DNA from: AR5 sp035762565
Lineage (GTDB): Bacteria; Methylomirabilota; Methylomirabilia; Rokubacteriales; CSP1-6
Length of the DNA stretch: 6,914 nt
Direction: 5' to 3'
Assembly: GCA_035762565.1 (NCBI GenBank)
Contig: DASTOJ010000237.1
Coordinates: 1 to 6,914 of the forward strand
Below are positions 1 through 5,772 of the stretch, piece after piece. The translations under genes and the position numbers were made by a program. The notes below the pieces were generated by a model. The model searched no databases and was not told the DNA's origin. It worked only from the letters and a program-made list of their open reading frames with translations. Numbering within the stretch: position 1 is the first letter of the stretch; each line of letters opens with the position of its first letter.

Positions 1-4
1 TGGC

Positions 5-1018
5 TCAGCGCGGCCTCTGAGCGACCGCGTGGAGCAAGGGACCGATCCACCGTAGCAGGCTCCGGCTGAGCGGCACACGCTTCGCGGCCTGGTAGAGCCC
101 GACGAGTGCCCGCACCGGCCAGGCGAAGCGACCCCGCAGCTCGGCCGGGATGTCGGGCAGCAGCACCCGCGGCCGTGCGAATCCGGCGTGCTCGAGGAGC
201 CGGCGAAGGCCGGGGGCCGAGAGCAAGCGTCGCTGCGGCGGCACCGCGCCCTGCCGCCGTGCATACGCGGCGAGCCACGCCGGCGGGAGCAGCCCGCCCC
301 CCCACAGTCCGACGTGCGGGTCCGGTCCCAGGCTGAACCGGTTGGGCGTGGTCACGAAGAGCGCGCCCCCGGGCCGGAGGACCCGGCGACACTCGCCCAG
401 CGTCGCCTTCTGATCGCGGACGACCTCGAGCACCGAGTCGGCGACCACCCGGTCGAAGAGCCCGTCGCGCAGCGGCAGCGCCTCCGCCGACGCGCAGAGC
501 AGGAGGGCGTCCACGCCGGCCTCGGCCAGGCGCTTTTTGGCCAGCACCAGCCAGCGGAACGCCACGTCGATGCCGACGAGGAGCCCGAAGCGGCGATCGG
601 CCGCCCGGAGCAGAGGCGCCGTGCCGCAGCCGATTTCCAGCAGGCCGCCGGTCAGCCCCCGATCGCCGGGGGCCAGCTGTGCTTCCCACTCCGCCAGCGA
701 GGCGGCGGACCGTGCCGGCGCGGCGAGCAGGCCGGCCGTGAACCGGCGCGCATGGTGAGGCGGGACGGCCGGCGTGATGCTGTAGTAGAAGGCCACCAGC
801 TCGGCGAAGCTGAGGTCGTCGAATCGCGCCGCGAGCACCCGGCCCTTGGCGCGGTCGGCCTCCGGCTCGATGTAGGGGTCGGCGTGGACGCGCAGGTCCG
901 GGATCCCGCACACCACCGGGAACTCGCGCCGGCAGCCCGCGCACGCCAGCAGCGAGCCCCGGTCGTCGAGATCCGCCCGGCAGTGCGGACAGCAGAGGGT
1001 CACGCCCACCGCGGTCAT
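5..1018 (-). CDS. Class I SAM methyltransferase with N-terminal zinc ribbon
   Basis: A 337-residue protein with two parts. The N-terminus (about 1-45) is a Trm112-like zinc ribbon with C10-x2-C13 and C26-x2-C29 and the RREFPVVCGIPDL ending (30-42) common in this domain. The methyltransferase core carries motif I GLLEIGCGTAPLLRAA (125-140), the acidic SAM-ribose position at GIDV (149-152), SAEALPLRDGLFDRVVADSVLE (177-198), typical of the Methyltransf_11 group, and RRVLRPGGALFVTTPN (211-226). An arginine-rich tail follows (about 260-337) with a weakly hydrophobic segment that might associate with membrane. The ATG overlaps the glycosyltransferase stop as ATGA and has GGGAG 8 bases upstream. Longer in-frame starts give a low-complexity Arg/Pro/Ala extension over the upstream gene and were rejected. 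Methyltransferases of this build occur in glycan clusters and in RNA or small-molecule methylation. Sugar methylation is inferred from context only. Confidence 0.92.
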   Translation of the reverse strand: MTAVGVTLCCPHCRADLDDRGSLLACAGCRREFPVVCGIPDLRVHADPYIEPEADRAKGRVLAARFDDLSFAELVAFYYSITPAVPPHHARRFTAGLLAAPARSAASLAEWEAQLAPGDRGLTGGLLEIGCGTAPLLRAADRRFGLLVGIDVAFRWLVLAKKRLAEAGVDALLLCASAEALPLRDGLFDRVVADSVLEVVRDQKATLGECRRVLRPGGALFVTTPNRFSLGPDPHVGLWGGGLLPPAWLAAYARRQGAVPPQRRLLSAPGLRRLLEHAGFARPRVLLPDIPAELRGRFAWPVRALVGLYQAAKRVPLSRSLLRWIGPLLHAVAQRPR

Positions 1019-1920
1019 TCCGCGTGCTCCCGCGCACGCAGGGTCCCCTGCAGGTAGCCCACCAGCTCCCCGAGCCCCCAGACGGTGTTCAGGAGCGCGA
1101 TGGCCGGCAGCGCCAGGAGAAACCGACCGCGCGCCCGGCGCTTGGCGAGGACGTTGCGCGCCACCCGGGCCATGAGCACGAGCGGGAGCGCCAGCGCTCC
1201 CACGGCGTACAGCGGTCGCCGGGGCCACGGCGTGGCGGCGACCCGCGTGCGCGCGAACAGCCGGCCGAAGCGATAGCGTTCGCCCAGCGCGTGGCCGAGC
1301 GTGAGACTCCGCTGCTGCCGGACGATCACGCGCGGCGAGAGCCACAGCGACTGGCCCCGGCCGGCCAGCGTCCAGTTGATCGTCGTCTCGTGGAACTCCG
1401 TGGCCCAGAGGGGAGCCAGCGGCTCCAGCGCGCGGCGCTTGTAGGCGACATTGCAGTCGGTGAGGTAGGCCGACGGGCCCTCCGCGACCGGGTTCATGTA
1501 CCGGCTGAAGTCGCAGAGATAGACCGCCCAGTTGAGGATGCCGTCGGGGCCCTTGTCCACCGCGCCGCCGACGGCGGCGTGGCCCAGCTCGTGGAGCTTG
1601 AGGATCTGCTGGCACCAGTCGGGGTCCGGCGAGCAGTGGTCCTCGGTGAGCGCGATGATCGTGCCGCGGGCCCGCTGGAAGCCGAGCGCGCGCAGCTCGG
1701 CGTACGTGCGCCGGCCCGCCACGGGCAGGAACTGCACGTCCGGGTAGCGACGGCGCAGCGGCGCGAGGTCGCCGGCGCTCGCGTCGCAGGGGACGAGGAT
1801 CTCGGGGCGCGCCACGCCGACCTGCCGCCCGAGCGCATCCAGGCAGCGCGGGAGGTAGTCGCGTCCCCCGAGCATCACCACCACGACGCTCAGACCCGGC
1901 GCGTCACCGGCCGTGTTCAT
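1015..1920 (-). CDS. GT2 glycosyltransferase with C-terminal membrane helices
   Basis: A 301-residue family 2 glycosyltransferase, probably adding a sugar to a membrane-bound acceptor. Seen: a GT-A opening LSVVVVMLGGRDYLPRCLDAL (10-30), an acidic nucleotide-binding site at PCDASAGD (44-51), and ALTEDHCSPDPDW (90-102), where the usual DxD metal site is replaced by an E-D-H triad (93-95). LTDCNVAYKRRAL (153-165) and ATEFHETTINW (173-183) follow and correspond to the acceptor/catalytic region of GT2 enzymes. A basic stretch leads into two hydrophobic segments near 236-255 and 267-290. TEDH-type GT2 proteins are known, so the substitution is not by itself a defect. The ATG lies 4 bases after the FkbM stop, with GGGAG 9 bases upstream. 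It is unrelated in detail to the operon's other glycosyltransferase, so a different linkage is likely. Donor and acceptor are unknown. Confidence 0.92.
   Translation of the reverse strand: MNTAGDAPGLSVVVVMLGGRDYLPRCLDALGRQVGVARPEILVPCDASAGDLAPLRRRYPDVQFLPVAGRRTYAELRALGFQRARGTIIALTEDHCSPDPDWCQQILKLHELGHAAVGGAVDKGPDGILNWAVYLCDFSRYMNPVAEGPSAYLTDCNVAYKRRALEPLAPLWATEFHETTINWTLAGRGQSLWLSPRVIVRQQRSLTLGHALGERYRFGRLFARTRVAATPWPRRPLYAVGALALPLVLMARVARNVLAKRRARGRFLLALPAIALLNTVWGLGELVGYLQGTLRAREHAE
1027..1031 (-). promoter_or_regulatory. Shine-Dalgarno GGGAG for the zinc-ribbon methyltransferase
   Basis: GGGAG lies 8 bases before the ATG at 1018, inside the end of the second glycosyltransferase gene. With the ATGA overlap (1015-1018), it supports a start that places the zinc ribbon at the very N-terminus. 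Confidence 0.55.
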
Positions 1921-1924
1921 CGCA

Positions 1925-2740
1925 TCAGGCTCCCGGCCGTCGCCCCGCCATGACGCCGTCGCGGCGGCTGGCGGCCACGAAGCCCGTGCCCGTTCCGAAC
2001 ACCTCGCGCTCGATCTCGAAGCCGCGCGCGCGCAGCCGCTGGAGCACCCCGTCGTGCCGCGGACGACCGTGCGTCTCCAGCACCACCCGGTGCGTGCAAC
2101 CCAGCGTGGCCCCGGCGCCGTCCAGGATGTCGTCCTCCATCCCCTCCGCGTCGATCTTCAGCAAGGCCACCTCGCCGATCCCCTCGGAAGCCGCGAACTG
2201 GTCGAGCGAGATCACCTCGAACTCCGCCGGGCGCGTCGGCCATCGGCAGGGGATGCGTGAGGCCATCACGCCGTCGGCGTCGACGTCGAGCGACACGCGG
2301 CCGGGGACGGCCCCCACCGCGCACGGGACGACGCGGGCGGTCGTACAGTTGCGGCGGATCAGCGCCACGTTGGAGGGCAGCGGCTCGAAGCAGTAGATCG
2401 TCCGGTCGCCGTTGTAGTGGGCGAACAGGGCGGCCGCCAGACCGATGTTGGCCCCGACGTCGAGGACGACGCCCGGCCGGTCGAGTCGCCGCACGCCGTA
2501 GACCTGGCGGTAGAGGAGGCCCGCCAGGTTCGTGACGTCGCCGAAGTTGTCGCGCAGGTGCAGGCGGCCGTAGACGGTGTCGATGGTGTAGACGGCGTGG
2601 GGCCGGTGCCGGGCCAGGCGCAGGCGGACCCGGAGGTTTTTCGTCTGGTGCCACAGGATGGCCACGATCGCCCCCGGCCCGGTGCCGAGGGCGGCGGCAG
2701 TCCCCACGTAGTCCCGCAGCCGCTCAAACGAGCTCGGCAT
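1925..2740 (-). CDS. FkbM-family SAM-dependent methyltransferase
   Basis: A 271-residue class I methyltransferase, probably an O-methyltransferase acting on a sugar or other hydroxyl. Seen: SAM-binding motif I VVLDVGANIGLAAALFA (91-107), the acidic end of the second strand in YCFEPLPSN (116-124), and the FkbM signature VALLKIDAEGMEDDIL (191-206), in which the Asp and Glu of KIDAEGME are typical of the family. VVLETHG (219-225) forms a late strand. The preceding region TVYGRLHLRDNFGDVTN (55-71) resembles the family's N-terminal cap. The ATG at 2740 overlaps the end of the oxidoreductase gene by 17 bases and has only a weak ribosome-binding site, so coupling is likely. Longer in-frame starts would lie deep inside the upstream gene and were dismissed. 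FkbM proteins are common in polysaccharide, glycolipid and polyketide clusters. The target here is inferred to be the operon's glycan product. Confidence 0.93.
   Translation of the reverse strand: MPSSFERLRDYVGTAAALGTGPGAIVAILWHQTKNLRVRLRLARHRPHAVYTIDTVYGRLHLRDNFGDVTNLAGLLYRQVYGVRRLDRPGVVLDVGANIGLAAALFAHYNGDRTIYCFEPLPSNVALIRRNCTTARVVPCAVGAVPGRVSLDVDADGVMASRIPCRWPTRPAEFEVISLDQFAASEGIGEVALLKIDAEGMEDDILDGAGATLGCTHRVVLETHGRPRHDGVLQRLRARGFEIEREVFGTGTGFVAASRRDGVMAGRRPGA
1930..1934 (-). promoter_or_regulatory. Shine-Dalgarno GGGAG for the second glycosyltransferase
   Basis: GGGAG within the end of the FkbM gene lies 9 bases before the ATG at 1920. It supports that start. An ATG two codons earlier on the same strand is out of frame. 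Confidence 0.5.
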
Positions 2741-3764
2741 GTCCCGATCTCGGCGCGGCCTGCCGGCGGGCGGCAGCCTCGGCGATCTCGATGGTGCGCA
2801 GGCCGTCCTCGCCGGTGGCCAGCGGGGTCCGCTCCCCGCGCAGGGCGCCGGCCAGCGCCTCGAACTCCCGCACGAAGCTGCGGACCACGACCCACCGGTA
2901 CGACCAGAGGCGTTCCCCGAGCTGCGTGGCCGGGAACAGGTGGCGCCGGCGGTGCGGCCGGCCACCGCGCTCGACCGCGGCGATCACCTCGGTCATCATC
3001 GGAAAGCACCACGTCCGGATGCACCCCTGCGTGCCGTAGATCTCGACGAGGAGCCGGTATCCTCGCCATTCCGTCCAGCTCGCGTGCAGCGAGGCGACGT
3101 TGCCGGCGGCGTTGCGGAGCAGGGCGAAGCCGTTGTCCTCGCAGCCGTCGAACTGCCACACGTCCCCCGACGTGAAGCCGGCCACCTCGACCACCTCGCC
3201 CAGGAAATAGCGGGTGAGGTCGATGAGGTGGATGCCGTTGTCGCGCAGCACGCCGCCCCCCATGACGGTCGCGTCGTGCAGCCAGGCCTGGCTGTGCTCG
3301 GTGGCCGAGTAGCCGGCGTAGCTGCGCACGTGGTCGAGCCGGCCGATCACGCCGCTGTCGAGGACCTCCCGCGCCTTCACGATGGACGGGTAGAAGCGGT
3401 AGTTGAAGCCGGTGGCGAGCAGCCGGCCCGCCCGGCGGGCCGCCTCCACGATGAGCCGGCTCTCCGCGACGCTGCGGGCCAGTGGCTTCTCGCACAGCAC
3501 GGCCTTGCCGGCGCCGAGGGCCGCCACGCAGACCTCGGCGTGCGACGAGGGGGGCGTCGAGACGACCACGACGTCGACGCCGCCGTCGGACACGGCGGCG
3601 CGCCAGTCGGCGGCGACCGTGGCGCCGTGACGGCCGGCCAGCGCCTCGGCGCGCCCGGGCACGAGGTCGCTCACCACGGCCAGGCGGTACGCCGGCGCGG
3701 ACGCGAGGGCTCTGGCCCGCAGCGCGCCGATTCCCCCGCAGCCGACGAGCGCGACTCGCAGCAT
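2724..3764 (-). CDS. Gfo/Idh/MocA-family NAD(P)-dependent oxidoreductase
   Basis: A 346-residue protein that probably oxidises or reduces a sugar or sugar-nucleotide hydroxyl/keto group using NAD(P). Seen: an N-terminal Rossmann fold with LVGCGGIGALRARAL (6-20), the STPPSSHAEV motif (69-78) and the hallmark CEKPLA (91-96), whose K93 is the usual catalytic lysine. The C-terminal substrate domain carries GGGVLRDNGIHLIDLTRYFLG (169-189), matching the family pattern with D175, H179 and D182 in the active-site positions. Length is normal for the family. It starts 6 bases after the flavoprotein stop, with GGAGGA about 10 bases upstream lying inside the end of that gene. Relatives include inositol and glucose-fructose dehydrogenases and UDP-sugar 3-dehydrogenases such as WlbA. 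A sugar-modification role fits the operon, but the precise substrate and direction are not visible. Confidence 0.93.
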   Translation of the reverse strand: MLRVALVGCGGIGALRARALASAPAYRLAVVSDLVPGRAEALAGRHGATVAADWRAAVSDGGVDVVVVSTPPSSHAEVCVAALGAGKAVLCEKPLARSVAESRLIVEAARRAGRLLATGFNYRFYPSIVKAREVLDSGVIGRLDHVRSYAGYSATEHSQAWLHDATVMGGGVLRDNGIHLIDLTRYFLGEVVEVAGFTSGDVWQFDGCEDNGFALLRNAAGNVASLHASWTEWRGYRLLVEIYGTQGCIRTWCFPMMTEVIAAVERGGRPHRRRHLFPATQLGERLWSYRWVVVRSFVREFEALAGALRGERTPLATGEDGLRTIEIAEAAARRQAAPRSGHAELV

Positions 3765-3770
3765 GGGGGC

Positions 3771-5195
3771 TCAGTCCTCCACGACGTGGCTGTCGAAGAC
3801 GCGGCGATAGCCGTGCCACCGGGCGCGGTCGAAGGCGCCGTCGGCGGCCAGGCACTCGACGGCCGCATAGGCCATGGCCAGCGCGTGGTGCGTGTTGTCG
3901 TGCACGAAGAGACCCTGGCGGCCCAGGGTGAGGACGTTGTCGAACCCGTCGATGTACCCGTCCAGCACGGCGAAGTGGGATTCGAAGCCGCGCCGGTAGA
4001 TCGGGTACGCGTGCGGCAGGCGCCGGATCACGATCTCCTTGATGGGCGCGCGGACGGGGAGACCGGTCCGCTCGAGGTCATCGACGACGAGCTGGCCCAG
4101 CTGCGCGTCCCCCAGCCCCCACTCGCCGTCGGTGCGGCCACACGGCAGCTCCGCGCACAGCACGGTCCGGCCGGCGGGCCCCAGCGTGCTGTAGTTCTTC
4201 GGTTCCGAGAGCCGGGAGATGCGAAGGCCCGATTCGGGGAAGTAGTGGGCGTCGTACTCGGAGAAGCGCTCCTGCTCGAGCACGAGGTACACGAGGATCA
4301 TCGCCCGGAACTCGAGCGCCGATGCGGCCTCCAGCACGGGGGGAGGCGGCGCGGGATCGAGCACGCGGACGAGCAGGGTCAGGGGCAGCGTCGACCAGAC
4401 GTGGTCGGCCTCCACGGTGTGCAGAACGCCGTCGCGCTCGTAGCGCACGGCGAGCGCGCGGCCGCCCGCGTGCGCGACGGCGCGTACCGCAGCCTCCAGG
4501 TGCACGGCGGCCCCGCCGGCGACCGCGGCGTCGAACAGCGCGCGGGAGATCTGGCCGTACCCTTTCCGGGGGTAATAGAAGGTTCCCGCCCCCTCCGGCC
4601 GGAGCCCGGGAACCGCGGCCGCCACCTTGCGGGCCAGCTTCGCGAACGAGCTGGCGCCGACCCGCCGGCGCGCCTGCGTGGCCGCCAGCTCCGTCGGTGC
4701 GCACCCCCAGACCTTGCGGGCATAGGGGAAATAGAAATCGCGGCAGATCGTGCGACCCAGCCCCGCCTCCAGCACGTCGGCGAAGGTGGCGTCCTCGGGG
4801 GCGGCGGCGCCCCGCCGCCCCAGCTTGGCGAGGACGTCGCGGCCGACGCCGGCGAGGAAGTCGGGAGGAAGCCGCAGCGCGAGGTCCACCGGCTTCAGCG
4901 GGAAGTGGATCCACCGCCCCCGCAGCCGGATCCGGCCGTGCCGGGGCCGAGTCTGTAGATCGTCACCGAGCAGCGCCCGGAGGTCGCGAAGCACCGCCGG
5001 GTCGCACGCCGGGTGCAAGCGGTGGCTGCCGTAGTCGACGTGCTGGCCGGCCAGCTCGAAGCTTCCCGCGTTGCCCCCCACGACCCGGGCCTGCTCGCAC
5101 ACCGTGACGGCGCCGCGCTGGCGCCTGGTGAGCCGATAGGCCGCCCCCAGGCCCGTCGGTCCCGCCCCCAGGACGACGATCCGCGGCGCCGTCAT
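3771..5195 (-). CDS. FAD-dependent oxidoreductase, amine oxidase / UDP-galactopyranose-mutase-like
   Basis: A 474-residue soluble flavoprotein. Seen: an N-terminal dinucleotide-binding fold RIVVLGAGPTGLGAAYRL (5-22), the acidic residue closing the second strand (E34), and a GG pair (40-41) in VVGGNAGSF that matches the FAD pyrophosphate region. YGSHRLHP (55-62) follows, then YYPRKGYGQISRAL (207-220), a segment typical of the protoporphyrinogen oxidase/phytoene desaturase/amine oxidase group. A C-terminal FAD-binding segment LTLGRQGLFVHDNTHHALA (422-440) closes the fold. Family members include UDP-galactopyranose mutases (usually nearer 370-400 residues), HpnE-like desaturases and protoporphyrinogen oxidases, and the sequence does not place it firmly in any one. 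Given its neighbours it may act on a nucleotide sugar or polyprenyl lipid. Its ATG overlaps the preceding stop as ATGA. No Shine-Dalgarno-like purine tract precedes it, so translation is probably coupled to the methyltransferase gene. Confidence 0.9.
   Translation of the reverse strand: MTAPRIVVLGAGPTGLGAAYRLTRRQRGAVTVCEQARVVGGNAGSFELAGQHVDYGSHRLHPACDPAVLRDLRALLGDDLQTRPRHGRIRLRGRWIHFPLKPVDLALRLPPDFLAGVGRDVLAKLGRRGAAAPEDATFADVLEAGLGRTICRDFYFPYARKVWGCAPTELAATQARRRVGASSFAKLARKVAAAVPGLRPEGAGTFYYPRKGYGQISRALFDAAVAGGAAVHLEAAVRAVAHAGGRALAVRYERDGVLHTVEADHVWSTLPLTLLVRVLDPAPPPPVLEAASALEFRAMILVYLVLEQERFSEYDAHYFPESGLRISRLSEPKNYSTLGPAGRTVLCAELPCGRTDGEWGLGDAQLGQLVVDDLERTGLPVRAPIKEIVIRRLPHAYPIYRRGFESHFAVLDGYIDGFDNVLTLGRQGLFVHDNTHHALAMAYAAVECLAADGAFDRARWHGYRRVFDSHVVED
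3775..3780 (-). promoter_or_regulatory. Shine-Dalgarno GGAGGA for the Gfo/Idh/MocA oxidoreductase
   Basis: GGAGGA sits in the last codons of the flavoprotein gene, 10 bases before the ATG at 3764. The spacing is slightly long but usable. It supports this ATG as the true start. Confidence 0.6.
5192..5195 (-). other. ATGA stop/start overlap before the flavoprotein gene
   Basis: The TGA of the membrane methyltransferase and the ATG of the flavoprotein share bases. The roughly 20 bases upstream are pyrimidine-rich and show no Shine-Dalgarno-like sequence, so initiation probably depends on ribosomes finishing the preceding gene. Confidence 0.75.
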
Positions 5196-5770
5196 ACGAC
5201 GAAGGGGATGAAGCGCTTCGTCCCCGCGCAGTAGCGGGCGTACGACGGCAACGTGCGGGCCAGGAGCGTCTCCTCCGCCAGCACCTGCCTGACCACGAAC
5301 GCCGCCAGCGGGACCGCCGCCAGGACGAGCCAGGAGTTGAGGGCCAGCTCCAGCCCCGTCACCAGGAGCAGGTCCCCCGTGTAGATGGGATGGCGCACGT
5401 AGCGATAGATCCCGCGATCGACGATCGTCTGGCTCGGCAGGACGTCGAAGCTTTCGAGATCCAGCCAGTTGCGCCCCAGCTGCACGCGGGCGGCGATGGC
5501 CGTGGCGAGGCCCAGGAGATAGAGGGCGCCGCCGAGGACCTGGAGCCGGCCGGGAGTCGCGGCGATCGGCAGGACCTCCAGGAAGAGCGTCTGCACGAGC
5601 AGGAACGCCAGCACCCCGATCTTGAGCGCCTTCACGAGGCGCAGCAGCACGGGAACGGCGGCCCGGCGCTCGGGCCGGTCGGCGCGCTTGAGGATCTCCC
5701 AGACCGCCTTGTGAGCCACCAGCCCGAGAAACAGCAGCAGGCGGACGAGGTCGGGCAGCTGCGCGCGCAC
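5192..5770 (-). CDS. Integral-membrane methyltransferase, isoprenylcysteine/phospholipid methyltransferase superfamily
   Basis: A 192-residue, very hydrophobic protein with about five probable membrane segments (roughly 8-24, 48-70, 76-96 and two within 132-164). The C-terminal half carries the superfamily signature: GRNW (99-102), then VDRGIYRYVRHPIYTG (117-132) with the SAM-binding RHPxYxG core, then EETLLARTLPSYARY (166-180) and a KRFIPF end (185-190). ICMT, PEMT and NnrU-like proteins share this SAM-binding half. Bacterial members are mostly of unknown substrate, and several act on lipids or small hydrophobic molecules. The GTG start at 5770 is preferred over an overlapping GTG at 5776 because AAGGAG lies 5 bases upstream of it. 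Its position between a polyprenyl-phosphate-type glycosyltransferase and a flavoprotein suggests a lipid-linked or membrane-embedded substrate. Methylation of prenylated CaaX proteins is unlikely in a bacterium. Family sure, substrate unknown. Confidence 0.9.
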   Translation of the reverse strand: MRAQLPDLVRLLLFLGLVAHKAVWEILKRADRPERRAAVPVLLRLVKALKIGVLAFLLVQTLFLEVLPIAATPGRLQVLGGALYLLGLATAIAARVQLGRNWLDLESFDVLPSQTIVDRGIYRYVRHPIYTGDLLLVTGLELALNSWLVLAAVPLAAFVVRQVLAEETLLARTLPSYARYCAGTKRFIPFVV

Positions 5771-5772
5771 GC

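Noticed and set aside
1018..1615. A longer in-frame version of the zinc-ribbon methyltransferase
   Set aside because: The extra N-terminus is Arg/Pro/Ala/Gly-rich low-complexity sequence lying on top of the second glycosyltransferase. The ATG at 1018 has an ATGA overlap, a ribosome-binding site and a domain boundary.
2741..2965. An upstream extension of the FkbM gene
   Set aside because: It would overlap the oxidoreductase's C-terminal coding region by more than 200 bases and adds no family-like sequence.
2739..4958. A 739-codon open frame on the plus strand across the flavoprotein and oxidoreductase genes
   Set aside because: It is antisense to two genes with clear catalytic motifs. Its translation is compositionally biased and has no recognisable domain. 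Long antisense frames are expected at this GC content.
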